Assembly: GCA_024741835.1 (NCBI GenBank) | Contig: JAENRP010000006.1 | Location: forward strand, 309,948-373,947 | From: Diplocarpon mali | Taxonomy: Eukaryota > Ascomycota > Leotiomycetes > Helotiales > Drepanopezizaceae | DNA length: 64,000 bases | Direction: 5' to 3' | Part shown: one piece after another, positions 11,725 through 22,672 of the stretch | Position numbering within the stretch: the stretch's first letter is position 1 | How the letters are laid out: each line of letters opens with the position of its first letter | Position numbers and translations under genes: made by a program | Notes under the pieces: model-generated | Database searches by the model: none | Told to the model about the DNA's origin: nothing | What the model saw: only the letters and a program-made list of their open reading frames with translations

Positions 11725-12054
11725 GGTTATAAGCCCCGCATGCCTATGAATAGCATTCGATAAATTCTATCGATTAAAGTCTCCCTTATAAACGAAAAGG
11801 CTGATTGATATTTTAAGTTTTTATTACTTAACTAATAACGTATAATAGCGTTATCTTAATAATAAAACAGTAGCTACTCCCCTTCTAAAGCGCTATGCAA
11901 TAATCCAAGCTTACGCAAGATTCGTTATCGTAGCTAAATCATTAGGATTAATAGCTAAGATTATTAGCTTAATTGCTAAAAGTACTCTACTGCCTAAATC
12001 ACCTATTTTTAAAGGGACTAATATATAGTACCCTAAACTCGAATTCAATAGTTC

Positions 12055-12083
12055 ATCTCCTCCTTCTCCTCCTTCTCCTCCTT
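12055..12083 (+). repeat. CTCCTT microsatellite
   Basis: Imperfect run of (CTCCTT) units in the 5' untranslated part of Copia B. It produces spurious Gly/Glu-rich frames on the other strand. Confidence 0.6.
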
Positions 12084-13183
12084 TCGATAACTCTATATAC
12101 AAATATACAAATAAGATGTTGTTATTATCTTCGGCTGCCCTTAGCCTTTTTAAGTCTCAAAAGCTTAAAGGCGCAGAGGACTATAGCTAATAGAGGAATA
12201 AGGTTTTGAACCTTGCAAAGTCAAACGCCTTGATTATATATCTCTATATAAAAGCTAGAATATATACTCTACTTAAGGTTGATTTATAGGACTATTCTAT
12301 TATAAATAAGGAAAAGGACAATTGGGTTAGATAAAAAGCTAAGGAATCTTAAATAAAGCTTGCTATTATACTTAATTGCAAACTAGGCCTATTAGCTTAT
12401 ATAAAAGGCGATAAATCTGCCTTAGATATATAGGAAGCTCTTTAAAAATAGTATAAAGGATTTAGAATAGTACTTGAATATAACGCTATCTAGACCTATA
12501 TTACTATTAAATATAATAACTTTAATTCACTCAAAGCTTACGTTATCGCTTTTAGGCTTTTAATTACTAAATTAGAAGCTCTCGACTCTGCCCCTCCCTC
12601 TTACTAGCACCCTATTATATTTATTGCTAGCTATTCTAATAAATGGCCCATTTAGGCAGATCGATAACGCTTTAACCTTTGCTTAGCTATAGCAGCTGGA
12701 TGAAAATCAGAGATTACGCTTAAAGCTCTTATTAAAGATATTACTAATAAAGCTCAAGCCTTATAGAGTTTAAAGATAAACGGAACTGTCTTATATAGTA
12801 ACAAATCGGCTAGTAAGCCGCATTCCTCTAATAAGAAGTCAGAAAATAAGGGAGGTTTTAAAGACTTAAAGAAGAGCACCTTTAGGAATACTACCACCTT
12901 CTCCCCTAACTCCCCCTGTCTTTATTGCAAGCAACCAAAGCTATACCATAAGGCAGAAGATTGCTTTGCAATTAATAAATCGAAAAGAGAGGCTTAGGAG
13001 AAGGATTTAGAGAAGAAGTAAGTATTTTATCACCTTAAAGGCAAGGACGACAAATCCTTATTATTATTATTATTATTACCAAAAGGCAAGAAGCCTTTTA
13101 AGAAGATTCAAAAGGAAGACGAAGAGTTAGATAATGACCTCTTTAGGCATACTATGCTATTACTAACCCTAGGGCCAATTCTC

Positions 13184-13255
13184 ACTCGCGAGCCAGGCCT
13201 AGGAGTCAATTTATCATTAAGGCCAATTTCCACTTGCGAGCTAGGCCTAGGAGTC
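13184..13255 (+). repeat. Two GC-rich quasi-palindromic units in Copia B
   Basis: Units at 13184-13207 and 13232-13255. Each starts ACT(C/T)GCG, has GGCC in the middle and ends CTAGGAGTC. They lie just before the protease. They are part of the family of 16 units shared with Copia C. Confidence 0.75.
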
Positions 13256-14643
13256 AGTTCTTTTACCTCCTACTTTTTATTAAAATTGAGGAATCATTAG
13301 CTATATAATATAGGTGCTAGTAAGCATATCTCTAATAATCTCTCTAAGTTCACTTCCTATACTACTTAAGATAATCTACCCTCTTTAAGTATAGTTAATA
13401 GATCTATTTAACCTTTTAGCGTTAGCACTTATAAAGTTAATACACTTAAATCTAATAGAAAGGTATATATTCTTAAGTTAATTAATACTCTTTATATATC
13501 TTAATCACCTATCTGCCTATACTTAGGTAGTAAACTTAATAAAATCAAAGGCTTCTATCGAAATAGCAAGCTATTCCTATCTAATGAAAAGGAAATTTAC
13601 ACTATTGATAATAATATATATATTAATAAGGAATAGCCTTTTACTAACTCCTTTAATTATATAAGTGGATATGCTCTCTTAGCTACTATCGAAAATGGAC
13701 CTCTTAATATTAAGCTCTAGTACTATCAATTAGGCCACGCTGGCCTATAAACGGTTAGAAAGACCTAATCTGCTATTACTGATATATAGATTAAGGAAAT
13801 AAAATTAGGAAAGACGCGAATCTGCGCTCCTTATAAGAAAGGCAGACCTTTCTAATATATTAATAAACGTTTAGCTTGCCCTCAACCTATAAAGGCACTT
13901 AATGAACTATATATTGATATAGTTCATCTAAAGCCAATTGGCTTTAATAGCTATAAATACGCTTCCATCTTCACTTACGCAGCTATAATAGCTAAGTAGG
14001 AATAGACTTATATAAATAAATCTAATGCCTTTAAGATAAATAAGAAGATAATCAGCCTCTTATAAACTCAGTATAATTGTATAATCAAGCGGTAGAGAAT
14101 TAATAAAAGCAAAGAGTACTCTCTTATACAAATACGAATACTTATAGAAAACCTTAGTATGATTTTAAAGGAATTTACTCTATATACGCTAGAATAAGAC
14201 GGTAGATCGGAACGATCAATTTATATATTAATAGAAAAGTTGCAAATAGCTATAATTAATTAAAATATCTCCTCCTTTCTCTAGCCTTACCTCCTTCTTT
14301 TAATAATATATATTACTAATCTTACTACCTCTAATATTCTTAATAGTAAGACTTTATATAAGGTCTTTTAGGATAATATTAAGCCTAATAAGCCTTATAC
14401 TCCTTTAATTAAGCATCTTCAAATACTAGGCTATTGCGTCTATATGCTAATTAAAAAAGAAAGGCGAACTTAAAGCAATAAGCTCGCTCTAAGAGCAAAG
14501 GTAGGTACTCTTATCGGATTCAATAGCAAAAGTATTTATTAGATTTATATGCTATTGCAAATAGGTAAAAAGATTATTCGATTATCTTATATTCAATTTG
14601 ATAAAGACGGCCTAATTATAGAGCCGCAATTAAAGGGTGATTT

Positions 14644-14767
14644 GACTCCTGGTCTAGGACCGCGAGTCAATTCTTACTCTTATAATTTCACTCCTAGGCT
14701 AGGACCGCAAGTCAATTCTAACTCTTACGATAATGATGATTTCACTCCTAGGCTAGGACCGCGAGTT
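14644..14767 (+). repeat. Three GC-rich units in tandem in the Copia B linker
   Basis: Units at about 14644-14668, 14690-14713 and 14744-14767, in the inverted orientation (GACTCCT...CGCGAGT). They lie in frame inside 14549-14851, reading TPGLGPRVNS, TPRLGPQVNS and TPRLGPRVNS, between integrase and RT. They are conspicuous GC-rich spots in AT-rich DNA. Confidence 0.8.
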
Positions 14768-16640
14768 AATTCTAATTTAGGAAAAGCTGAGCTTCTAACT
14801 TTAAGAAAGAGAGGAAGACCTCTTGGTTCAAAGAATAAAGCTTACCCTTAGCCTTTTAAGAAAAGAGCTACTCGCTTTACTACTCTTAGATTCAAAGCTG
14901 ATAACTCTAATAATAAGGAAGCCTATTTAGGCGCCTTCTATATAGCCTTACTCGACTCTCCTTACCTAAATGACTTAAAAACAGTCGAATAAGCCCTCTC
15001 TTACGCTAATGCCGATAAATGGCAATCTGCGATTAACTTTAAGTACAATTCCCTTGCTTATAAGAATATATAGGTAGTAGTAAAATGCTTAAAACTCTCT
15101 AAAGACGATAGAGTACTTAAATCAAGACTTATCTTTAAAATAAAAAGAGACTAAAATAGGGAAATCTCCTAATAGAAGGTCAGATTTATTATATAAGGCT
15201 ATATGCAATAATAAGGTCGAGATTATAATTAGATATTTGCTAGAGTTTGCAAATCTATAGTTTAGAAGATCGCAATTGCACTTATAGTACTATACGACTT
15301 TAAGCTAGATTAGTTTGATATTAAGATAGCTTTCCTTAATTTAAAAGCTAACTCTAATATTTATATCAAATTACCTCTTAAATATACTTAAGATAAGGTC
15401 GTTCTTTTATCTTAAGACTACTGTCTTAAGCTTCTTAAGGCCTTATATAGCTTGAAGCAATCTCTATAACTATAGTAAGAAAAGCTACGGTCTGAGCTAT
15501 AAAAGCTTGATTTTCAACCTCTTAATACTAATAATTGCGTATATATTAACCGCGCCTCTCGGATTCTTATCGTCACCTATATCAACGACTTCCTTATAGT
15601 AGTAAAGAAGGGTGATATATATAATAAGTTTAAGAGAGATCTTCGCAACCTCTTCGAGATTATAAGTAGCGAACCGGCTAACTACTTCTTAAGAGTATAT
15701 ATAATTAGAGATTGATAAAATAGAACGATCTCACTTTATTAAAACGCCTACGTTAATAAGGTTCTTAAACATTTTTATATAACTAATTGCAAGAGCGTAC
15801 TAACGCCTTTTGCTAATGGCTATAAAGTTCATATAGTCAAATTTGAAGGCTAAGCCATTCTATAAGAAGTAAAGCTATACTAAGAGATCTATAGTTCTCT
15901 ATAGTACCTTGCGCATTATACGCATTAGGATATACTATACTACTGCTCTATTTTTAGCAAATTCCTTACCAACCCTTCGCTATAATATATAATAGCTTCA
16001 AAACGAGTTTTATAGTACTTATAAGGAACGCGATTCTATTATACTACCTTCGGAAGTAAAACAACTGACCTAGAGCTTTAGAAATTGCATAGCTACTGCG
16101 ATTCTGACTAAGTAGGTAATAGAGGAACTAGAGCCTCTTATTCTAAGGCCGTCTTCTTCCTTAATAATAGCATAATTACCGCCTCCTTTAAGCGATAAAC
16201 TATTATCGCTCTCTTATCTATAGAGGCAAAGTATATCGCTATATGCAAATTCGTATAAAAGGCCTCTTAGATACGCTAAGTATTTAAGGAAATAGGCTAT
16301 GCTAGCGATAATGCTACTAAAGTCGAGATGATCTGCGATAACCAAAGAGCCCTTTATCTTACTAAAAATCCTAAATATTATTAGAAAACAAAGCATATTA
16401 ATATCAAGTTCTATTATATTCGGCAAGAGCTTCGGAAAGGCCATTTGGACCTCTGGTATACGAATACTAAAGACAACGCTGCCGACAGCCTTACTAAGAG
16501 CTTAAATAGCAATAACCACGCCGCCTTTATCAAATTGTTGAATATAAAGGTTCTACACCTTGATTAAGGGGTGATTTTTTTTTGCACCTCTATTATAAGG
16601 TGATTTTTTTTTATACTTCTATTAAGGGGTGATTTTTTTT

Positions 16641-16665
16641 ACTCCTGGGCCGGGCCTGCGAGTTG
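16641..16665 (+). repeat. GC-rich unit in the Copia B 3' untranslated region
   Basis: ACTCCTGGGCC...CTGCGAGTTG, same orientation as the linker units, between the end of RNase H and the 3' LTR. It is preceded by three short repeats of GGGTGATTTTTTTT. Confidence 0.7.
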
Positions 16666-16840
16666 ATTTTGACTTACTAAGGGGTGGATTTCCTACTCTA
16701 GAGTAGAGCGCGCTAGCGAACTCTACTCTATTTTCCATATCTGCAGGTTGATTTTTTATACAAAACTGTAGATTATAATAAAAGTTATAATATTATATAT
16801 ATTGCTGGCGAGTACCTTTAAAGGTCTCTCCAGAGGAGTA

Positions 16841-17073
16841 TATTGCAGGAATGCCTATTATATATTTGTCATATGATCTATCATATGACATATTATATAT
16901 ATAATATGTTATATGACTTGCTATATGACTTAGTGGTAGCCCTTGTTAAATAGCTCGTAGTTAGAGAGCTCTTATGAATTAAGACACCTAATATCGTCGT
17001 TTGCACCTTATACTTCTTCGTGCCCTCTTCTAGTTTACTATCAAGTTCACTATCAGAGAACCTCATTGCTACA
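16841..17073 (+). repeat. 3' LTR of Copia B
   Basis: 233 bp, begins TATTGCAGGAATGCC and ends TTGCTACA, followed by the GTTAA target duplication. Confidence 0.92.
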
Positions 17074-17078
17074 GTTAA

Positions 17079-17578
17079 TCAACTTAGAAGCAAGAGGGGG
17101 AATCGACCTACTTATAAGAAGTAGGAGTTGGAGTTGAGAGATTAAGGGAGGAGGGAAGCTTAATATATATGCCTTCTTAAAGGCCCCTCTTTTTCCCTTC
17201 TATAGATTATTATAATTTATAGCTATAATAGATTATAACTCTAGATGACTCTTTAATAAAGAGTCTTAAACCTACTAGAATGCAACTAGACTATAATTGC
17301 ACTACTATAAGGCTTAAATAAAGACCTTAGATTGCTTCTATCATTTGGATACCTTTCCTTTCCCTCTTTGCTATTTGCCTTTATCTTTGCTATTCTACTT
17401 CCTATATACTATCCTTATTACCTATTATACCTGCTTCTGCTATTAAGCTATTTATCTTTACTATTTTATTCTTTATTGCCATTTGATTATTTGCTACCGA
17501 TCTGCCTCTATTATATACCTATTCTGCGTACTTCCTTATGCGAGTTGAAAAGGTCTTTTCAAAAGAAAGTACTGCTAG
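17079..17578 (+). other. 3' untranslated segment of Copia A1
   Basis: Sequence between nested Copia B and the A1 3' LTR. Its last part (17332-17560) is pyrimidine-rich, so it gives a hydrophobic frame (LFAFIFAILLPIYYPYYLLY). The same frame stays open in A2 (35518-35748) and A3 (40113-40361, minus). The opposite strand is Lys/Asn/Gln-rich and would lie upstream of the antisense frame. I cannot tell whether either is a protein. Confidence 0.5.
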
Positions 17579-17877
17579 TATTAGTATGCAAATTCCTATG
17601 CAAAAGGCCAGCTGCCCTTATTCCTAGGGTCATCTTATATAGCTATACTATATGCGATATAAGAGGTTTCGTATGTATTTCGAACGGCTGTTCAGTCGGA
17701 GGACCTTAGAAGGATATCTATATATAGCTAGGAGGGACTATAGGAGGGAGGACATTTATAAGTATAAAGGTACTATCTTAGTTATATAGAGATAGACAGA
17801 TACTATAATAGATTCTTTTTAATAATAAGTACTTAACTATATTCATATGAATATCGATTACTAGTATAGAACCTATA
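17579..17877 (+). repeat. 3' LTR of Copia A1
   Basis: 299 bp, begins TATTAGTATGCAAATTCC (TG to TA at the end) and ends GAACCTATA, followed by AGTCT. Confidence 0.9.
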
Positions 17878-18009
17878 AGTCTCCTGTAAAAATCTTGATC
17901 AATTCGACCTTGGACCTTTTGCCTTGCTGTCGTACGAATACTCGATAGATACAAGCGTTGGAAGGTTGGTAATTCGGGATATTCTTTCTGGGCGGGTATC
18001 AAGGGGGCG

Positions 18010-18670
18010 GAAAGGGAGACGACGACCCAATACCTGTCTGCAGTATCTCCTACGAATCTACAAACTCTCAAAGAATTTGCAAAGTCGATATTAAGTTCTT
18101 TCGAGTATAAGACAATCAAACCTAAAGTCGAATAATGCTAGCAATTTTCTATGAGCTCTTTTATAAATAACCATTACTTTCAACCTCTACTTGCGTACTC
18201 TAGGATTATTCAAATGTAGACTTATAATCAAATGAAAGATAAAATAAAGGATAAAAAGAGAGAAAGGGCAGGTTATAGTATATAAGGAGGAGAAGGAAGG
18301 AAAAGGATATATCTTGAAAAATTAGTAAATTCGATTAGAAGGGTCATAATCGGAAGCCGCCGCCCATTAGTAAAACGCTTAATATAATTATTGAATAGCC
18401 GCTATTAGCGTTAAGGGCTTCTTATCTTTGGATAGAGAAACTCAGGCGCCTTTATTTATCAAGGCACCTTTCAAGAATATACTCGCCTAAGACCTTGAGG
18501 GAATGATATCGATCTAGGTATAGGCTAGACACTTTTCTACGGAATTTTGAATCATATAAGGCTGAATATTAATGATAAAAGGGGTTATTATACTAATTTT
18601 TCTTTAAATACAAAAATACAGTATAGCATTTTCCACTTATACCATGTAGTTCAGAACTAATAAGAACGTA
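18010..18670 (+). repeat. Dispersed repeat R, copy 2
   Basis: Begins AAAGGGAGACGACGACCC and matches copy 1 along its length, including GGGCAGGTTATAGTATATAAGGAG-type block, GCCGCTATTAGCGTTAAGGGC and ACTCGCCTAAGACCTTGAGGG. It is in the same orientation as copies 1 and 3. Confidence 0.7.
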
Positions 18671-20006
18671 ATAAGAGACAAAAGAAGGGGAGACGGAAAG
18701 CGTCTAAGGCTAGCAAGATATACAAATGCAAGTATGTTTAATGGGAAATTTCTGCAATAGAGAGCTTACTCTGCTTAATTTACTAAGTTTGGGTTGTACT
18801 ATAGACTGAAAGGTACTAGATTGGACTCAGTTAACCTGAGTTTCACATAGAATTGAAGTGATGGTTCACTTTGGTATGTCTGATAGGAAAAGGCAAGCGG
18901 TGGGCAAGTTTGAGAGGAGATAATGTATACTGAGAGGCGATAAAGTATGTAAAGGATCAATGACTGCACTTGTGGCATTTATTGGGTAAAAAGCCCACCC
19001 ATATTCTCCTTTTTCTTACCCTGGTATGACGCTCTGTGTGTATATAAAGAAAGTTTCGTAATAGTCGACGTCTTATATGACAGGGTTAGAACCTTTAGAG
19101 TAATATCGTAGAATTACTGACTAGAGAAGCTAGTTGAGGACAAGGGAGCTCTTGTATGTGTATATAGGCTGGTATGCTTAAGCGGCGAAGTAACTGAGCA
19201 ATTGGAATCGTCGGGTAACTTAGAGAATAAGGAATCAGAACGTTACTGAGCTATGAGAACATCCGACTCATAAGTTCTATCTCTTATATTGCCCCTCTCT
19301 TTGAAAACAGTCCTGCTTTAAGCGTTGATCTATTAGCTTACTACTATCTTGAAGAATTATAGTCTCTTACTTTATTGCGATACGCTTTTATTTCAAGGTT
19401 TATACAAATTAGTAGCTTAAGAAGTTCAAAAGTATTAAGGTGAGAATCTTATACCTTGAAGGGAGCGTACTTAATATAAGAGGTAAGGCACTAGTGTAAC
19501 TTAGTATTATTACTTATCTGAAAGACTTCATATTTGAGCTTGATATAATACATGTAAATACTAAATATAGCTTGACTAACATTTATTCTGGCTAGTTAAA
19601 GGAGCTTAGTCATGAATTAACCATGTAGTAATTTGATAGCTTTAAGGTAGAATAGAAGAATAAATATCAAATATGTTCAAGTATTACTTCATCCAATAGC
19701 ATAAAAGGTCGCGACTTGCCCTATACTTCTGCTCTTCAATTTGAAATTTTACTTAATAGGCATTTATCTAAATTGCTTCGAGTTATGCCTTGCCGTCGGC
19801 GTCACATACACGTAAAGCGTCCGATTTACCTCTGAGATTCTATACCTCTAGTAGCTTGCTGTGGATAAAAAATATGACTTTAAATACCATATTTAATCGA
19901 TGAAATTTTCTTAGTATAAGTGAAAGCCTATAGAATTCTAATACATGTAAATACTGCGCTCCCTAAGCCGGGAGGCTCCAGAGTCCAGCCCAGGAGCTAA
20001 TCACAA
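18671..20006. other. Non-coding, no feature recognised
   Basis: AT-rich, less repeat-like than the flanks. I see no frame, intron pattern or RNA gene that I can support. It contains ordinary short direct and inverted repeats only. Confidence 0.5.
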
Positions 20007-20597
20007 TCAGATCTTCAGAGCCAGAAGCTCCTCGCTATGGAAGACACTACAAAAACAAAAGTTAGGCAAACGTGTTTTACTGACCTATTCCAGGAACCAC
20101 TTACGCATAGGACTTTCTATTAGAGGAAGAAAAGGCATTAGCAAAGTAGTCATTCCGGCTGTAATAAAGAGATCGAAGGAGACTTACGCCGTTTTTGCAG
20201 TCCAGATAAGTTGTATCCCAATCGGGTTTCCCTCTTATGTTGATATCGTAACACTTGCGCGGGATTGAGAAGCCAGGATTGACTACGTTGTTACACTATT
20301 GATTGCGTCTTCGGGTCAGAAATCGGCGGGGGAAACTAAGATCAAAGCTATATGCTGGATGTATAGTATGTATGAATAATACATAGGACATACGCAGAAA
20401 GAGTAACCGCCAAGCTAGAAGTTGTGATTAGTTTGTATCTGATTCATTGATTCTCTCTTTATGGCAGAAATAGGTCATACCCTGCAGTACATTTCCTCCG
20501 GAAGGCTAAAACCATCGGTAGAGCAGACGTGGCTTGGTTCCATTTGCGCGGCAATCGATGCCTGGGCTGCGGCGAAGATGAGGAGAAAGAGCTTCAT
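20007..20597 (-). CDS. Three-exon small secreted Cys-containing protein, probable RNase-like relative
   Basis: Exon 1 20597-20481, intron GTATGA...ATAG (185 nt), exon 2 20295-20105, intron GTAAGT...CCTAAC...TTTTTGTAG (58 nt), exon 3 20046-20007. Phases agree (0, then 2), giving 115 aa. The signal peptide is MKLFLLIFAAAQASIAAQ. Cysteines are C25, C38, C40, C54 and C72. Two segments match the secreted protein at 3078-3701. C25-x4-F30-S-x2-EEM-x-CRCN parallels C40-x4-Y45-T-x2-DM-x-KCN. VFHSEELLAL (104-113) parallels VISSEERLAG (111-120). The catalytic middle and the C-terminal Cys strand are missing, so it would be a shortened, non-catalytic member. It sits between direct repeats R2 and R3, with TATAAATA upstream. 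Exon 3 is short (13 codons), so the 3' end is the least certain part. It could be a decaying gene. Confidence 0.55.
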
Positions 20598-20721
20598 GGT
20601 TCGGATTATGGTTGTGATGAAGCTATTATATGGAACAAGAGAGAATTTATTTGGTGTAGAATTGAAAATGAGATGGTGTGTGACGGAATACTCGATTGTT
20701 TTGTGATGAGGATATGTGCTT

Positions 20722-20729
20722 TATTTATA
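20722..20729 (-). promoter_or_regulatory. TATA box of the three-exon secreted protein gene
   Basis: On the minus strand GTATAAATAAAG lies about 125 bp upstream of the ATG at 20597. This supports reading the minus strand here rather than the overlapping plus-strand frames. Confidence 0.4.
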
Positions 20730-20739
20730 CTATTCCTAA

Positions 20740-22150
20740 CATAACTCCAGTCCCTTCTTGTCTCGCTCATTCAAACTGCAAACAGAATGCCAGGTTGAAT
20801 TAGGTTACTTCGGAGATACAGATTAATTATTCCTGTCAGGGCTGTTCATTGCGAACTGTCCGAGTACATATGATAGTTTGCTGCAGGCCAAAATGCGTGA
20901 GAGGATTTCTTGGTAGTCTTGTTTCCTGCTTTCCAGAAGGGATTTCAAACAACCGACACGTACCCTGCAACCCTACATCAGTAATTGAATGGCGTTGATT
21001 ATAATATGCATAATTTATAGTCTCGACTGAAGATTTGTGAGTCGATATACTGAATATGGCTAAACTGATACTATTGAGTCAACAGTGCCTAAGCATTTAT
21101 TGAAACATGGGGGCGAACGATCATTGAGAGTTACTGTAAAGTATTGTACCTACTTAGCTTACACCACTATTTACCTACAAAGATGAGTACTCCCCATGAA
21201 ATTACAAATACCAATATTGATTTTATGACAGCTGTTATCATTCAAACGCTTTAAATATTAGTTAAGCGGTAGTATGAAACGTAATTGTCACACGATCCCC
21301 CGCTGTTTCAAAGGTCAAATTCTGGGCAGTGGCGAGGGCGGAAGACCCAGTGTTAAATTCAGGGTGAAATTAATCAAATTAAACCAGATGTTTTGGAGAA
21401 AAGAGTCTGAATTAGGTGATTGGAAATTCTGGCAAAGCCTACACAGGTCAGGCACTCGCTTGTGGCTCTTAGCACTCAAGTAAGGTACATTTCAAAGGTA
21501 GGAGAATTAAAACTAGACTAGGGAGAGTCCTCTACACTCTCTTGAATTATGTACATTATAGTACTCTCTTTTTAAATGCGCTCCAGACCCTCTTAGTACT
21601 TCAAGTACTTCAAGGGTAAAAACAGCCGTGCTAAGGATAGTCTTACTTGAATTTAGAAATCAAGTTGACACAAACCCTCCGCCTCTAAGGAGTCTTTTTA
21701 TGCTTATTTCATGCTAGGAATCTTTCAATTAAATCGCAGATAAAACTGTTTATACTTTAATCAATCAGTGTAAGGTTTGAAATCAAAGCCTATTCGATTT
21801 ATATTATACCTGAATCGTAATATAAATAAATAAACTAAGGCCATGTTTCGACCTTTGAATTTGAAAACAGCTTTAGAATCATTTTTCTTAACTATTTAAA
21901 ACTTTGATAAGAAATCTGATTATTATATTTTATAGTGCATTTGCAGCCCACTGAGAAAAAGGAGTGTACTGTCGCAGAATATAGAAACAAGTTCTCTGAT
22001 AGTTACATACAAAGGTCAGCACACGCTAGCCGCTTGTATGAAATCCCTCTGGAGATTTTGGGAAAATGAAAGCCTGTGTTTAGAGATTTATGCTTTTGTA
22101 TCTTGGTACTTTCCTGTCTTTTAAGTCATTGGCGTAGTCAAGATAGTAGT
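20740..22150. other. Non-coding, no feature recognised
   Basis: Intermediate AT content. A 69-codon plus-strand frame at 21274-21483 lacks any family signature, and I treat it as chance. No RNA gene was found. Confidence 0.45.
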
Positions 22151-22672
22151 GCAAATAGGGTGGCAACGACTTAATACCTTGACGCAGTATCTGCTACGAA
22201 CCTGCAGACTCTTTATAGATCTTTAAAGCCGAGATTGAGCCCTTTCGACTATAAAATGACTAAACCCTAAGCCGAATTAAGCTAGCAATTTTCGAAAACT
22301 TTAAAACGAATTTTTTTAATTTTACTTCTTTTATAAATACCTATACTTTCGACCTTCACTTGCGTACTTTAAAATTAATCAAATATGTACCTACGATCAA
22401 AGGAAATGCTTAATAAAGGATATAAAGGCGTAAAAGGTAAATTATAGTATATAAGGAGGAAGAAAAAGGATACGCCTAAATTTTAAAGAGGATAACTATC
22501 AACTAAGGTATAAGTTAGACTTTTATCTAAGGAAACGGGAACGATAGATATTGTAGGCCAAATATTGAGTCGCAAGGAGTTTTTATGTTAATTTTCTCTC
22601 TATACCTAATCCGAACATAGCGTTTGCTACTTGTGCTACATAGTTTAGAACTAGTATAGCATGTTAAAAGGG
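22151..22672 (+). repeat. Dispersed repeat R, copy 3 (internally deleted)
   Basis: Landmarks GCAACGACTTAATACC, GTATCTGCTACGAACCTGCAGACTC, TTTCGACTATAAAATGA and the tail CATAGCGTTTGCTACTTG match copies 1 and 2. The middle block with GCCGCTATTAGCG is missing, so it is about 140 bp shorter. Confidence 0.65.

Larger units (their letters stand above)
12230..16570 (+). pseudogene. Copia B gag-pol polyprotein (RIP-decayed)
   Basis: Gag from about 12230. Zinc knuckle CLYCKQPKLYHKAEDC at about 12915-12965 (C-x2-C-x6-H-x4-C). Protease LYNIGASKHISNN at 13300-13340 (D-S-G mutated to N-I-G). GAG-pre-integrase YQLGHAGLQTVRK near 13720-13765. Integrase core ELYIDIVHLKPI near 13905. A linker with repeated (F)TPRLGPRVNS units at 14644-14767. 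Reverse transcriptase with GYMQQ, FDIKIAFLNLKANSN, and VTYINDFLIVV near 15570 (YxDD changed to Y-I-N-D). RNase H HSYCDSD near 16085, SIEAKYIA near 16220, CDNQRALYLTKNP near 16330, NAADSLTKSLN near 16480. Domain order is canonical Ty1/Copia. The CDNQ Asp is intact but the frame carries dozens of stops. Confidence 0.85.
11492..17073 (+). mobile_element. Copia LTR retrotransposon B nested in A1
   Basis: 5582-bp element with 233-bp LTRs (11492-11724 and 16841-17073), flanked by GTTAA at 11487-11491 and 17074-17078. The empty site is preserved in A2 (AAGGTTAATTAACTT near 35260) and in A3 (inverted near 40590), which proves insertion into A1. The 5' LTR still begins TG but ends TA, and the 3' LTR begins TA but ends CA, so each lost one end base pair by transition. 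Gene order is Gag, protease, integrase, RT, RNase H. RIP-decayed. Confidence 0.95.
4279..17877 (+). mobile_element. Copia LTR retrotransposon A1 (contains nested Copia B)
   Basis: Full-length element with 299-bp LTRs at 4279-4577 and 17579-17877. The LTR starts TGTTGGTACG (TATTAGTATG in the 3' copy, TG to TA) and ends ACCTATA. It is flanked by the 5-bp duplication AGTCT (4274-4278 and 17878-17882). Removing nested Copia B (11492-17073) and one GTTAA leaves about 8.0 kb, matching A2 (8050 bp) and A3 (8040 bp). Internal order is Gag, protease, integrase, reverse transcriptase, RNase H, which is the Ty1/Copia order. Stops are overwhelmingly TAA/TAG at Gln positions, the RIP signature. It is not functional as it stands. 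Confidence 0.93.

Noticed and set aside
11911..12209. Gly/Glu-rich and Leu-rich frames on both strands
   Set aside because: They derive from the CTCCTT microsatellite in Copia B.
20461..20744. Two overlapping plus-strand frames of 71-81 codons, one Cys-containing
   Set aside because: They mirror the minus-strand three-exon gene, which has a signal peptide, consensus introns and a TATA box. The plus-strand products have no signature.
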